Source: Methanoregula sp.
GTDB lineage: Archaea; Halobacteriota; Methanomicrobia; Methanomicrobiales; Methanospirillaceae
Direction: 5' to 3'
NCBI GenBank assembly: GCA_030694985.1
Contig: JAUYTV010000037.1
Span: 1-64,000, forward strand
DNA length: 64,000 bases
The translations under genes were made by a program, and so were the position numbers. Shown piece by piece: positions 35,988 to 45,304 of this stretch. The first letter of the stretch is position 1. Each line of letters begins with the position of its first letter. Below the pieces are notes generated by a model that saw only the letters and a list, made by a program, of their open reading frames with translations, did not search any database and had not been told where the DNA came from.

Positions 35988-36350
35988 TTATGCAGCTGCC
36001 GGAGCACCCTTGCCTTCGAGTGCTTCCTTTATCTGAGCCTGTAACTGCTCAAACTTGCCCTGCAGCATCTTTTCCTGTTTCTCTAAGGATTTGATGCGCA
36101 GCTCAAGGGACTCTATCTTTTCAGTAAGTTTTGCATTCACCACATCTTTTTTCTTCTGCATCATGACAGTGCCAACACTCATGTACATGACTGCATCATC
36201 AGCTGCGTCACTGATCTCTTCCTCTGCACGCTTAGCTTCACGCACTGCCATTTCGTACTGGGCCTTCTGCTGGAGGATGGTCTGAAGCTGCTGCTGGATC
36301 TGCTGGAGCATGCCCAGCTGGTTCTGTACTTTTGGGGATATATTGTTCAT
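35988..36350 (-). CDS. pfdB: prefoldin beta subunit
   Basis: A 120-residue subunit of the jellyfish-shaped chaperone that delivers unfolded proteins to the thermosome. The N-terminal coiled coil is VQNQLGMLQQIQQQLQTILQQ, then a short beta hairpin (DAVMYMSVGTVMMQKKK) and a C-terminal coiled coil. Alanine/glycine-rich end. The ATG at 36350 fits. In many euryarchaeota pfdB ends the rpl37ae-rpoP-pcc1 run, as here. Confidence 0.95.
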   Translation of the reverse strand: MNNISPKVQNQLGMLQQIQQQLQTILQQKAQYEMAVREAKRAEEEISDAADDAVMYMSVGTVMMQKKKDVVNAKLTEKIESLELRIKSLEKQEKMLQGKFEQLQAQIKEALEGKGAPAAA

Positions 36351-36516
36351 GATGGTTCTCCATCTATATTTCTGACAGTAAAGGTATTGAGGATTGCGCC
36401 GGGCAACGCGAGGTGCCCGACCTGCTCATGGTAGTGTCAAACGCCGTAAACCTAAAGAGTAGTACACGAAAGCAAATAGATGACTGCCGGTCAGATTATC
36501 CACGTAGTGCGGGCAG

Positions 36517-36762
36517 TCAGCGCATTACGATCTGTTGCATCTCATCTGCTACATTCACAAGGCGCAATGCCATATTGAGTGCTGCCCGGAGTGCTGCGGT
36601 ATCTTCCGCTTCAATTTTGAGCAGGAGTGTGTTTTTATCTTCCAGCCAGCAGCTCGTCTTTGAACGCGGGTTCACTTCATCAGAGAGTTCCGGTAACAGT
36701 GCCTTATGGATTAAAACGGCATCCTGTGTAAAAAACCGGAAGATCGCTTCATGGTGTGGCAT
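36517..36762 (-). CDS. pcc1: KEOPS complex subunit Pcc1
   Basis: An approximately 81-residue protein of the Pcc1/cgi121 KEOPS family. It dimerises and supports Kae1 in making t6A37 on tRNAs decoding ANN codons. The start at 36762 gives a normal length; upstream in-frame codons do not look like family sequence. The region EDKNTLLLKIEAEDTAALRAALN is the conserved core. It follows rpoP in the usual archaeal order. Confidence 0.8.
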   Translation of the reverse strand: MPHHEAIFRFFTQDAVLIHKALLPELSDEVNPRSKTSCWLEDKNTLLLKIEAEDTAALRAALNMALRLVNVADEMQQIVMR

Positions 36763-36846
36763 ACTAAAAGAATCCCACTGCAGTGTATGAGAAAAATAGA
36801 AGATAAAGTATGTTGATTCAGGCACGAGGCCTGAAATGCTGATTGG

Positions 36847-36981
36847 TTATCTGGCTTTTAATTCTTTGATAGCCGCGCCACGTTCTTTAAAAAGAATCCG
36901 GTGACCACAGTATGGGCACCGCACGTTGACATCGACTTCAACTTTCTGCTTGCACCGTGCACATTTGTAGGAACTTGGCAT
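36847..36981 (-). CDS. rpoP: DNA-directed RNA polymerase subunit P (Rpb12-like)
   Basis: A 44-residue protein beginning [16 protein letters not shown] and containing CPYCGHR, the two CxxC pairs that hold the zinc of subunit P/Rpb12. It stabilises the polymerase assembly near RpoD/L. It sits between pcc1 and rpl37ae with very short gaps, the order seen in other euryarchaeota. Confidence 0.95.
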   Translation of the reverse strand: MPSSYKCARCKQKVEVDVNVRCPYCGHRILFKERGAAIKELKAR

Positions 36982-36992
36982 AGATGATCCGT

Positions 36993-37289
36993 TTATTTAA
37001 CTCTGTGTTCAGCAACGGTTCTCTCAATTGCACGTTTGGCAATCTTCATAGCCGGCGTCTGCGGTACATATGACCCACCGGCAAACTTAAACCCGCACTT
37101 GCGGCATTCCCAGATACCGGTTCCACGGCGCTGGACAGATACCATGTCACATTTCGGACAGGTGTGAAGTGCACCTGAAATCGCTTCAATATCTGCTACT
37201 CGCTTACGTACAAATCTACCGTACCGGCACCCAAAACGCCCGGCACTTCTTGTCACTTTTCCTTTTGCTTTATGTGTGGAGCTTGCCAT
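36993..37289 (-). CDS. rpl37ae: 50S ribosomal protein L37Ae
   Basis: A 98-residue basic ribosomal protein with a C2-C2 zinc motif [24 protein letters not shown]. The N-terminus [23 protein letters not shown] is rRNA-binding. The start at 37289 is the family start. It lies 12 bp from rpoP. Confidence 0.95.
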   Translation of the reverse strand: MASSTHKAKGKVTRSAGRFGCRYGRFVRKRVADIEAISGALHTCPKCDMVSVQRRGTGIWECRKCGFKFAGGSYVPQTPAMKIAKRAIERTVAEHRVK

Positions 37290-37332
37290 GATGGATATTC
37301 CCCGATCTGTCTTGTTGTATTTGTCGTCAGAA

Positions 37333-38037
37333 TTAATATACCTGATTGAGGATTTTTACCTGACCTTCGCCTTTGGATAACTTATTGATGAGATCATAGA
37401 AATCGCCCTGGATTCCTGCAGGGATGCGCACCACACACACCCATGAACCATCCTTCTGCCACTCATCTTTTTCCATGGTGCATCCGGCAGCAATATCGCC
37501 ATAAGATTTTGCGGCATAGTCTGCCGGAATCCGGATGGCAAGCCTGAGTTCTTCAAACCTTATCGGCAGGAGAGGACGCAGTGCCTTTACCGTCTCTTTT
37601 ACCTGTTCATCGAGATGCTTGAATGGGTCGATGTTCACGCGCGCTTCTTCCATTGCCATCTCAATCCGGTGCGGCGGGTGCGGGTGCCCGGTCTGGGGAT
37701 TGACGGCATTGCGCGCTATGAAATTTACCACTTGCCGACGCTTCTCCTCAATCATGTGTTTGCGCTGATCTGAGGTGAGATGAATCTCACCTTTTTCTAT
37801 GATACGGCGCGCGATCGTCTCGAAGTCTGTTGTGTGGAAGACTTTTATGAGTGCTTCGTCCGGAGCCCGGGTTGCCTTTGAGGTATTGCTAAACACATTG
37901 AGAGCGGCAACTACATCCTCAATATCAATGGCCTGACCCTGCCTCACGAGCGCAGCCTTGTCAGGGTCAACAAGAATCTCGAAGCGCTCCCCAAAACTAT
38001 CAAGGCGCGCAACGGTGGATTTGTCGAGTGGTATCAT
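37333..38037 (-). CDS. sdo1: ribosome maturation factor SBDS/Sdo1
   Basis: A 234-residue three-domain protein. The N-terminal FYSH domain (KSTVARLDSFGERFEILVDPDKA) is followed by two helical/ferredoxin-like domains. It releases aIF6 from the large subunit together with an EF-2-like GTPase (family knowledge). In several archaea exosome genes follow it; here rpl37ae comes next at 37289, so they are absent. The gap to psmA is 16 bp. Confidence 0.94.
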   Translation of the reverse strand: MIPLDKSTVARLDSFGERFEILVDPDKAALVRQGQAIDIEDVVAALNVFSNTSKATRAPDEALIKVFHTTDFETIARRIIEKGEIHLTSDQRKHMIEEKRRQVVNFIARNAVNPQTGHPHPPHRIEMAMEEARVNIDPFKHLDEQVKETVKALRPLLPIRFEELRLAIRIPADYAAKSYGDIAAGCTMEKDEWQKDGSWVCVVRIPAGIQGDFYDLINKLSKGEGQVKILNQVY

Positions 38038-38053
38038 ATCAGGTCAGATCTGA

Positions 38054-38776
38054 TCACTGTTTGAACTGCTCTACATACACGGCGACTTCTTCCCGGCTCA
38101 TCTTCTTAAAGAGGGGTGTTTCACGCCCGGTGACCCCGATCTCAACCGTATCCATATCGAACTTGCCTTCGGTTGCTGAGTGGAGTGCCTTTAAGCCAAG
38201 GAGGATCGCATCCTTGATCTCGATCTCCGGGTTGTATTCCTCCTCAAAGACCTTCATTGCGGCAGGACGCCCGATACCAATTCCCGTTGCCTTATATTCG
38301 AGCAGGGTGCCGGAAGGATCTGTCTCAAAAAGACGACAGTCGCCGTCACTCACACCTGCGATGAGCAGGGCCGTACCATACGGGCGGATGCCGCCATACT
38401 GGGTGAGCGTCTGCATGTGATCGCAGAGTTTTTTGGAGAGTGCTTCGACTTCGATCGGTTCATCATAGGAAACGCGGTTGATCTGGCATTCGACCCGTGC
38501 CCGGTCAACAAGGGCCCGTGCATCGCCGACAAGGCCGGATGATGCAACCCCTATGTGCTCATCAATCTTGAAAATTTTTTCAATCGATGACGCTTCAAGG
38601 AGCTTCGAGCTCACCCGCTTGTCAACAATCAGGACAACGCCGTCCTTTGCCTTGATACCTACTGCGGTGGTTCCCCGCTTTACTGCTTCTCTGGCATACT
38701 CCACCTGGTAGAGCCGGCCATCGGGGGAAAAAACGGTGATCGCCCGATCATATCCTGTCTGATATTGTGGTTGCAT
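38054..38776 (-). CDS. psmA: proteasome subunit alpha
   Basis: A 240-residue alpha subunit of the 20S proteasome outer ring. The N-terminal gating signature [20 protein letters not shown] is intact, as is the [15 protein letters not shown] strand. Alpha rings gate entry to the beta chamber and dock the PAN ATPase. The start overlaps the 3' end of rnp2 by 29 nt, implying translational coupling. Confidence 0.97.
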   Translation of the reverse strand: MQPQYQTGYDRAITVFSPDGRLYQVEYAREAVKRGTTAVGIKAKDGVVLIVDKRVSSKLLEASSIEKIFKIDEHIGVASSGLVGDARALVDRARVECQINRVSYDEPIEVEALSKKLCDHMQTLTQYGGIRPYGTALLIAGVSDGDCRLFETDPSGTLLEYKATGIGIGRPAAMKVFEEEYNPEIEIKDAILLGLKALHSATEGKFDMDTVEIGVTGRETPLFKKMSREEVAVYVEQFKQ

Positions 38777-39329
38777 TCAAATTCTCCAGATCATCTTTTG
38801 TTAAGAACAATCGGTTTGTATTTTTAAATCCCTTTTCAATCACATCAACCTTCTGACCGTTACAATGCACGATCTGGAAGGTTTTTTTTGCAAACGTGCA
38901 TTCCGACAGGACACGTTCAACACCCTCATCGGTGCCTGTTGCAGTTTTTTCAGATTCCGGTTCAGATTCGCTATGAGTTTTTGCTTGAGGGATCTTTTTC
39001 TGCCTGAATCGTGAGCGCAGGCTCTCAATGGTACCCGATGCTGCAATGATACGCAGGCAGATACGCACATCCCGACACGCAGTCACGGTAGATAACGCAA
39101 TTGCAAGTTCCCGTTCAGTTCCCCTCCGGCACCGGATGATCACATGCCCATGTTCAAGCGCTACAACTGCAGGAGTGATGATTCCTGTGGTTGCATCGCC
39201 CCAGAGCGAAGTTGCCGCATCCGATATCGCATAATACAGCTCTTTTTGCTCAAGCGGTGTCCCGTATGGTTCAATTCGTGCAAGGATATACCGTCGCTTC
39301 TCGCGCAGGGTGGGGGGACGCGTGCTCAT
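38748..39329 (-). CDS. rnp2: RNase P protein component 2 (Pop5) with C-terminal extension
   Basis: A 193-residue protein; residues 1-115 form the RRM-like Pop5 fold that binds the catalytic domain of RNase P RNA ([33 protein letters not shown]). Typical archaeal Pop5 is near 120-140 residues. The remaining part is an acidic linker ([17 protein letters not shown]) and a 55-residue tail ([18 protein letters not shown]) that I do not recognise. The start overlaps rnp3 by 4 nt (ATGA). Confidence 0.88.
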   Translation of the reverse strand: MSTRPPTLREKRRYILARIEPYGTPLEQKELYYAISDAATSLWGDATTGIITPAVVALEHGHVIIRCRRGTERELAIALSTVTACRDVRICLRIIAASGTIESLRSRFRQKKIPQAKTHSESEPESEKTATGTDEGVERVLSECTFAKKTFQIVHCNGQKVDVIEKGFKNTNRLFLTKDDLENLNATTISDRI

Positions 39330-39970
39330 GCGATCACCGTCACGGCCTGTTTTGGAGGTGTCAGCACGGTCCCGATACCGGCTAGCGCACGTTCTACATC
39401 CGGTACATCCATGCCAATGAGACTACAGAGCCCGGCAATGTCCCGGACATTGCGCATCTCAAGAAGAGAATGGGCGTGGGTTGACAGCGTGATGGGAAAC
39501 TCAAAACGCTGTTCAAGCACCAGGATATCCATATACCGGTGAATCGCGCGTTGTCGTGCAACACTTCGTCCCATGATGATGGGACAGAGATCGATATCCA
39601 CCGCAACCCGGTTATCGGCTGCCATCTTTGCCGCCACATGATCGAACGCGAGTTTATCCGCTGACTGGATGCCGCGCAGGATGTGCACACCTTTGAGTCC
39701 GATCACGGCACGGTTGAAACTGTTGTTCGCCGCATTGACCGAGATGACCTTTCCGGAATCCTTCGAGCGTTTCACTATAGATATGACATCCTTTACCGGG
39801 ACATCCCGGATCATCAATCCCGAGCGCACCTCAACTTGCCCATACGTGCCAGAAGGAGTATCTGCTGCTACAATGCTGTCAAATCCGAGCGCAGCAGCTT
39901 CGAGCGCGAGCCTGCGAACCGATGCATCTCCGAGCGGGTACGGGTATACAGCGGCATCGGTGATCTTCAT
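39326..39970 (-). CDS. rnp3: RNase P protein component 3 (Rpp30)
   Basis: A 214-residue TIM-barrel protein that pairs with Pop5 in archaeal RNase P, which trims tRNA 5' ends. Evidence: KITDAAVYPYPLGDASVRRLALEAAALGFDSIV, DIDLCPIIMG and TLSTHAHSLLEMRNVRD. The start at 39970 is the family N-terminus; the longer frame upstream runs into the L15e gene antisense region. Coupled with rnp2 at its stop. Confidence 0.93.
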   Translation of the reverse strand: MKITDAAVYPYPLGDASVRRLALEAAALGFDSIVAADTPSGTYGQVEVRSGLMIRDVPVKDVISIVKRSKDSGKVISVNAANNSFNRAVIGLKGVHILRGIQSADKLAFDHVAAKMAADNRVAVDIDLCPIIMGRSVARQRAIHRYMDILVLEQRFEFPITLSTHAHSLLEMRNVRDIAGLCSLIGMDVPDVERALAGIGTVLTPPKQAVTVIA

Positions 39971-40002
39971 TAAGATACCTTTAGCGTAAAAAGAGGATAA
40001 GA

Positions 40003-40593
40003 TTATTTGCCCTGGTTCGCGTGGGAACGGATGCTCGGGCGGGTCTTTTCGGTTCCGATACCCTTCTCTCTCATACCGCGACCCTTGCGACCGGCTGAGG
40101 TCTTTCCGCGCTCTGCACGACCGCGGTGGGTGGCGTTTGCCATCCATGCAAGGTTCTTGTCGGCACGGATTGAGGGGTGGTGTCCGTCAACCATGATGAC
40201 TTCGTAGTATTTGAGCTTCCCATCCTGTCCAACCCAGTAGGAGTTGAGCACTTCCATGTTGGGGAATTTTTTGGACGCGCGCTCTTCTGCAATACGCTGG
40301 ATGCTCTTTCCCATCGTCTTGCTGTTCTTGCCCATTGCAGCTGTGCGGCGTGCACGGACATACCGTGATGCCCTGCGGCCACCGCGGCGGACCTGGACAC
40401 GGCAGACGGCAATGCCCTGCTTGGCCTTGTAGCCAAGAGTGCGTGCGCGGTCGATACGGGTTGGGCGCTCGACGCGGACAACACTGCCTTCACGGCGCCA
40501 TTCCTGCATGCGGTTCCAGAGGAGTTCTTTAACTCCACTCTTTGCGGGTACTTTCCATGCCTCCCTTACGAAGGCGTACATTGATTTTACCAT
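40003..40593 (-). CDS. rpl15e: 50S ribosomal protein L15e
   Basis: A 196-residue very basic protein with the L15e core ([34 protein letters not shown] and [25 protein letters not shown]). First gene of the superoperon. The ATG at 40593 has GGTGATC, the archaeal anti-16S match, upstream; Met codons three residues earlier are disfavoured. Confidence 0.96.
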   Translation of the reverse strand: MVKSMYAFVREAWKVPAKSGVKELLWNRMQEWRREGSVVRVERPTRIDRARTLGYKAKQGIAVCRVQVRRGGRRASRYVRARRTAAMGKNSKTMGKSIQRIAEERASKKFPNMEVLNSYWVGQDGKLKYYEVIMVDGHHPSIRADKNLAWMANATHRGRAERGKTSAGRKGRGMREKGIGTEKTRPSIRSHANQGK

Positions 40594-40660
40594 GGTGATC
40601 ACCTAAGGTTCGGCTCTGTTAGCAGAGCTACATTCCTTTCATCGGGACGCATCCCGTATG

Positions 40661-40670
40661 CCTTTATAGA
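40661..40670 (-). promoter_or_regulatory. TATA box of the rpl15e superoperon
   Basis: On the minus strand TCTATAAAGG lies about 70 nt upstream of the rpl15e ATG with a purine/C-rich BRE-like segment before it. It is the best candidate promoter for the nine-gene run. Confidence 0.5.
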
Positions 40671-40864
40671 TAGGGTGGATGGATATTAAAGAACTGCGGC
40701 AACGGGATATCGCCCGTATGGAATCTACCGCCTCTCTACAAAAGAGCGGGGAACATCCTTACACCTGTCCTCATCAAGAACCGCTCCCACCCCAACCGAA
40801 TTTACTTAATGTCGGTTTCGTTTGGAGCAACCTTTCAGAAGGATACCATAAAACACGTGCCCGG

Positions 40865-41131
40865 TTACTTCCCAAACCGTTTGTATCGCTTATGTGCTTC
40901 CTCAATCGTCATCACTTCAAGAATGTTGACAATGCCCCCGGGCAGAACATCGAAAAATGCTGTATAGGTATGGGCGATATGCATCCGGCAGTGACCGTTC
41001 TGCAACAACTCCACATCCGGAGCAATATACGGATCTTCCAGTTTCAGCAGATGCTGCTTGACAATCCTGCGATCCTTCTCATGCAGACCGTTAACGTACT
41101 GCAGCGCCCGCTTGTCGATGTTTACTCTCAC
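40865..41131 (-). CDS. RelE/ParE-family toxin (first TA pair)
   Basis: An 88-residue compact RelE-like protein: basic surface, KRALQYVNGLHEKDRRIVKQHL at the N-terminus and HIAHTYTAFFDVL/ILEVMTIEEAHKRYKRF at the C-terminus. RelE toxins cleave mRNA in the ribosomal A site. The start lies inside the antitoxin gene (41-nt overlap). Its sequence closely resembles the toxin at 46403. Confidence 0.85.
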   Translation of the reverse strand: MRVNIDKRALQYVNGLHEKDRRIVKQHLLKLEDPYIAPDVELLQNGHCRMHIAHTYTAFFDVLPGGIVNILEVMTIEEAHKRYKRFGK

Positions 41132-41366
41132 GGCGCATCTCTTTTTTCAGGCTTGCGTACTCGGGATCGCTGTCAAGCGGAACGAATTCTCCTTCCTCTG
41201 CAATCTTGTCCAGGTGTGCAATGAAGTCATGACGCTTCCGGTCCTGCAACACCCGACCGATCACATCCCCATACCGTTCCCCCGGTTCCCTGATAGACAT
41301 CAGGGCTTGTTTGGTATCTGTCGAAACGAGTACTTTCTCGGTAAGAGGTTCGGAGTTCTTTGCCAT
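41091..41366 (-). CDS. antitoxin of the first RelE-type pair
   Basis: A 91-residue, charged protein typical of archaeal RelB/VapB-type antitoxins (KVLVSTDTKQALMSIREPGERYGDVIGRVLQDRKRHDF). The N-terminus probably binds DNA as a ribbon-helix-helix. GGAGA lies upstream of the ATG at 41366. Its 3' end overlaps the toxin start. Confidence 0.8.
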   Translation of the reverse strand: MAKNSEPLTEKVLVSTDTKQALMSIREPGERYGDVIGRVLQDRKRHDFIAHLDKIAEEGEFVPLDSDPEYASLKKEMRRESKHRQAGAAVR

Positions 41367-41480
41367 GGCATATTCTCCTTTTTGGTCTGAATGTACCTTT
41401 TGTCCTTTTTAAAATTAAACCTGTGCTTCACGTATGATTCGTTAACCCCGTCCATTCGCAAAAAATGTTATGGCAATGGG

Positions 41481-41948
41481 CTATTTCCCCTTCCTCTTCT
41501 CAATCACCCGTATATCTTCTATCCGGGTGACCGGGTATTGCCCGTTCTCATCCTTCTCTGCAGATTTTACCATGTCCCAGATAGTGAGCAGTGCGATCGA
41601 AACCCCGGTCAACGCCTCCATTTCGACTCCGGTCTTTCCTGCTGACTTCACCCGCACACTTGCTTCAATGAACCCTTCCCCGTCCGAGAAATCCACAGAA
41701 ATCGCACTGATGGGAATGGAATGACACATCGGGATCAGGTTGGGAGTGTTCTTAACCGAGAGCGTTGCAGCAACCCGGGCAGTAGCAAGCACATTGCCTT
41801 TCACAACAGTCCCCTCTCGTATCGCTGCGAGTGTGGCCGGCCGTAAGAAAATTTTACCAGCTGCCACTGCTTCGCGCACCACATCTCCCTTGCCACTGAT
41901 ATCTACCATCTGTGCCTTGTCATCCTGAATATGGGTAAACTCGACCAT
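41481..41948 (-). CDS. moaC: cyclic pyranopterin monophosphate synthase
   Basis: A 155-residue MoaC. It forms cPMP from the MoaA product in molybdopterin (and tungstopterin) synthesis, needed for formylmethanofuran dehydrogenase. Family motifs: KNTPNLIPMCHSIP and GVEMEALTGVSIALLTIWDMVK with the catalytic Lys. The start at 41948 has GGAAGTGAG as ribosome binding site; an upstream ATG would have it inside the protein. Follows nnrD by 17 bp. Confidence 0.95.
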   Translation of the reverse strand: MVEFTHIQDDKAQMVDISGKGDVVREAVAAGKIFLRPATLAAIREGTVVKGNVLATARVAATLSVKNTPNLIPMCHSIPISAISVDFSDGEGFIEASVRVKSAGKTGVEMEALTGVSIALLTIWDMVKSAEKDENGQYPVTRIEDIRVIEKRKGK

Positions 41949-41965
41949 GTACTCACTTCCTGTAT

Positions 41966-43360
41966 TCAAATCCTGAATAATTCTGCCGGAATCCGGTCCA
42001 CGAGATCCGATGCCAGCATTCCGCCCCCGCGTTCCGATCCCACGCGTTCTCCCGCCCTGCCATTCACGTATGCGGCAATACAGGCAGCATCAAACGCGGG
42101 CAGATGGCAGAGCAGAGCGCCGGCAATTCCTGCAAGCACATCCCCGGTGCCACCAACCGTCATCGCAGTATCACCGGTCCGGTTGAACCGTACCCTCGTA
42201 CCATCAGTGATCACATCAATATGACCCTTGAGCAGCACGGTGCCGCAGATGCCTGCACTTCTGGCAATATTGGCACGCCCGATCGTATCAGAGGGCAGGG
42301 TCTTTCCGGTAATACGGGCAAATTCTCCGGCATGCGGGGTATAGATCGTCTCTTCCTGCGCAGAAGGGAGCGGGAGCCTGAGGGCCTCGGCATCAAAGAC
42401 TGCACGTTTGCAGTGCGGGGCAATGGCAGTTACAACCGCATGGCTCTCAGTCCCGAGCCCGTTACCGCAGACAACCACATCCGCACGCTCTGAAAGGGCG
42501 ATAAGACGCTCGATATGTTCCGCTCCGATTATCTTTCCTTCAAGACGCTCAAAAATCAGATCCGGCACCGGTTCAAAGACCGGTGATGCAATCCGGACAA
42601 TATCAGCACCCGCCCGTAATGCTCCAAGCCCGGCAAGGTAGGGAGCGCCCTGGTAGGGCCCGCCACCAATTACAAGCACTTCACCGCCGATCCCTTTGTG
42701 CGCTTTACTCTGACGTGGCTGAATAAGCGTGAGATCGCCGGGCCCGACACAGCACTCAGCTTCGATGGGGATACCAATATCTACCACCGTTGAACCTTCA
42801 CACTTTGCCCGGTGGAAGGCGCAGATCCGGTCCACCCGCATACCCGGTGTCGGTACATCGACTGCAAGAATCTTCGCTTGAGAGGCATTTGCCATCTTCA
42901 CGCAGGACTTTAACGGCTCTGTCACTTTACCTGAAGCACCGATTCCCAGCATGGCGTCAATGATCAGATCTGCCTTTTCAAACAGTGAGTGTAATGCCTC
43001 AAGCTCATCCCGGCATGTGAACGGGTACAGTCCGATACGGCAGTGTTTCAGCGCGCTGAGCTGGTGTTCGCAGCCTGCGCTTTTTTTTCCGTAATCGAGA
43101 TAGCAGACATCGGTGTCCACCCCGCGCTGGAGGTGCCGGGCGGCAACCATCCCGTCCCCGCCATTATTGCCCCTTCCACAGAGTACAAGCACCCGTGCGG
43201 GTGAGGCTGTACGAACCATATCTGCAAGCGCCCTGCCTGCGCTCTCCATCAGCTGGAGCTCTGTCACACCGAGCGCAATGGCATTTTTATCCACCGCCCG
43301 CATCCGGGCAGGGCTGATGATCCCCGCCTCAATGAACCCATTGATCGTAAACGGCAACAT
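41966..43360 (-). CDS. nnrD: bifunctional NAD(P)H-hydrate epimerase/dehydratase
   Basis: A 464-residue fusion of the epimerase domain (residues 1-215: VLVLCGRGNNGGDGMVAARHL, ADLIIDAMLGIGASG) and the ADP-dependent dehydratase domain (ITKTLPS, DTAMTVGGTGDVLAGIAGALL). It repairs damaged NAD(P)H hydrates. Start at 43360 is the ATG. Divergent from the RecJ-like gene with 44 bp between. Confidence 0.95.
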   Translation of the reverse strand: MLPFTINGFIEAGIISPARMRAVDKNAIALGVTELQLMESAGRALADMVRTASPARVLVLCGRGNNGGDGMVAARHLQRGVDTDVCYLDYGKKSAGCEHQLSALKHCRIGLYPFTCRDELEALHSLFEKADLIIDAMLGIGASGKVTEPLKSCVKMANASQAKILAVDVPTPGMRVDRICAFHRAKCEGSTVVDIGIPIEAECCVGPGDLTLIQPRQSKAHKGIGGEVLVIGGGPYQGAPYLAGLGALRAGADIVRIASPVFEPVPDLIFERLEGKIIGAEHIERLIALSERADVVVCGNGLGTESHAVVTAIAPHCKRAVFDAEALRLPLPSAQEETIYTPHAGEFARITGKTLPSDTIGRANIARSAGICGTVLLKGHIDVITDGTRVRFNRTGDTAMTVGGTGDVLAGIAGALLCHLPAFDAACIAAYVNGRAGERVGSERGGGMLASDLVDRIPAELFRI

Positions 43361-43404
43361 TTCCCGTACAATTCATCTGTAGGAACCTCACTAAATACTA
43401 TGCA

Positions 43405-44805
43405 ATGGGTTTTAGCGATGATGTGAAAGCAGCTGCAGAGCAGATTGCGGCTGCGCCAGAAATTACCATCATCTCGCACATCGACGCTGACGGTATCTCA
43501 TGCGAAGCAATACTATCGCAGGCAATTTCAAGGCAGGGAATCCGTGTAAAATCGGTTTTTGTCCGGCAACTCGAACCACTGACCATGCCACAGGTGCCTT
43601 CAGATAATTCACTTAAGGTTTTTGCAGATCTTGGTGCGGGCCAGCAGAACCTGTTTCTGGAACGCGGTTTTTCAGAAAAAGAAGTGCTTATCGTTGATCA
43701 CCACGTAAGCCAGCCCTGCGAGCGACAATACACGCAGGTGAACTGCCTGCCATACGGACATGAGAGGATGAGCGCTGCCGGAGTTTCGTACCTGATCGCA
43801 AAGGAGCTGGACTCAGCAAATACCGATCTTGCCAAACTCGCCATTGTAGGCAATGTCGGCGATATGATGGCCCGGGAGAAGTGCGGGCTTGTTGGCCCTG
43901 CGCGCGATATAATCGTAGAAGACGGGGTGAGTCACGGCAATGTAGAGGTGCGCAAACGGGATCTCAACTGCTATGGCACCGCAACGCGTCCGGTGCATCT
44001 CTCACTGACCTACAACGATGATCCGTTTGTCAAAGGTATCAGCAACAACCCGGAAGGCGCCAGACAGTTCTTAAAGAAACTCGGTATCCGGCAGCAGACG
44101 GAAAACGGACGCTGGTATGTCTGGGAAGAGATCTCGCAGGAAGAAAAGCGTATCATCATATCTGCACTCGCTGAGCAGCTGATCGCAAACGGTGAAACAG
44201 TGGACCGCCTCTTTGCCGAGACCTATGGGTTTCCGGATGAAACCCCCCGCACACCGCTCCGTAATGCACAGGAGTATGCAACGGTCCTTAACGCTTGTGG
44301 GCGCTGGGCAAAACCGCAGATTGGGAGTGCGATCCTGCGCGGGGATCGCGGCACAGCGTACCGGGATGCTGAACATATGCTGAAAAACCACCGGGCAATC
44401 ATCAGGAACCTGCTCGAGTTCATCATAGACACTGGCGTTAAAGAACTCGAAAATCTCCAGTATCTCCACGTAGGCGGGCGATACCCGGATACCATTGTAG
44501 GGATCGGGGCAGGTATGGCTCTTTCGAAACTCAATGCCAAAAAACCGATCCTGATCATGTGTGAGGTCCCAGAAGATCCCAATCTAACCAAGGTATCCAT
44601 GAGAACCAATGAACGCGTGGTGGAACAGGGTATCGATCTCCAGCAGGCGCTCAACTGCGCTTCAGCAGAGTATGGCGGTGGGGGCGGGGGACATAAGATC
44701 GCGGCGGGAGCGTATATCCCGAAAACAGCAGAAGAGGAGTTTGTGATTCGTGTCAACAGAATACTCGGAGAACAGTTCGCTGCGGCGGGTTCAGGCAATC
44801 GCTGA
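43405..44805 (+). CDS. archaeal RecJ-like DHH exonuclease
   Basis: A 466-residue DHH/DHHA1 protein of the archaeal RecJ/GAN type. Motifs: SHIDADGISCEAI (motif I), VDHHVSQ (DHH) and GGGGGHKIAAGAY (DHHA1). These nucleases act on single-stranded DNA 5' ends and some bind GINS at the replication fork. The gene overlaps the PUA gene by 56 nt. Distinct from the shorter DHH gene at 17443. Confidence 0.9.
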   Translation: MGFSDDVKAAAEQIAAAPEITIISHIDADGISCEAILSQAISRQGIRVKSVFVRQLEPLTMPQVPSDNSLKVFADLGAGQQNLFLERGFSEKEVLIVDHHVSQPCERQYTQVNCLPYGHERMSAAGVSYLIAKELDSANTDLAKLAIVGNVGDMMAREKCGLVGPARDIIVEDGVSHGNVEVRKRDLNCYGTATRPVHLSLTYNDDPFVKGISNNPEGARQFLKKLGIRQQTENGRWYVWEEISQEEKRIIISALAEQLIANGETVDRLFAETYGFPDETPRTPLRNAQEYATVLNACGRWAKPQIGSAILRGDRGTAYRDAEHMLKNHRAIIRNLLEFIIDTGVKELENLQYLHVGGRYPDTIVGIGAGMALSKLNAKKPILIMCEVPEDPNLTKVSMRTNERVVEQGIDLQQALNCASAEYGGGGGGHKIAAGAYIPKTAEEEFVIRVNRILGEQFAAAGSGNR

Positions 44806-45304
44806 TCACCAGTTCGGTGGGTTGGCAGGGACGGGGCTCTTTCCCGAAGGCTGTGCGTTCATCTACTCGACAACCGGGCGTATCCGGCAGATCGGATTTG
44901 AGGGCGTGCGTCTTGCAACCGTCCGGGCTTCAGATGGCCGGCTGACGTTAGGCATTGAGGGGGCAAAACGCCTCCAGGCTCACCTGCCTGCCCCGGCATA
45001 CAGGGTCATCATCAGGGATGATGTCGCAGAGTTTGTGGCAAAGGGAAAGAATGCGTTTGCAAAACATGTGATCGCAGCTGATCCGGAAATCCGCGCGGGC
45101 GATGACGTGATGGTCGTTGCAAGCGAAGATCTCCTGATTGCCTGTGGCGCGGCAGTTGTTTCAGGCACGGAGATGCTTGCATTTAATTATGGAGTAGCAG
45201 TAAGAGTTAGGCAGGGTAGTGAGAAAGATGCTTCCGGGAAATATCAATCCACGCCAGATGAAGGCGATGATGAAGAAGCTCGGCATGAATGTCGAGCCGA
45301 TTGA
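44750..45304 (+). CDS. PUA-domain RNA-binding protein
   Basis: A 184-residue protein. The C-terminal half is a PUA domain (FVAKGKNAFAKHVIAADPEIRAGDDVMV) that binds RNA in modification enzymes. The N-terminal part (QFGGLAGTGLFPEGCAFIYS) resembles archaeosine-related PUA proteins. GTG start at 44750 lies within the recJ-like gene; the 3' end overlaps nac by 77 nt. Confidence 0.85.
   Translation: MSTEYSENSSLRRVQAIADHQFGGLAGTGLFPEGCAFIYSTTGRIRQIGFEGVRLATVRASDGRLTLGIEGAKRLQAHLPAPAYRVIIRDDVAEFVAKGKNAFAKHVIAADPEIRAGDDVMVVASEDLLIACGAAVVSGTEMLAFNYGVAVRVRQGSEKDASGKYQSTPDEGDDEEARHECRAD

Noticed and set aside
40679-41224. A 181-codon plus-strand open frame starting MDIKELRQRDIARM
   Set aside because: After the first 50 codons it is antisense to the RelE/antitoxin pair, which has clear family features. 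The N-terminus may be a relic but cannot be supported.
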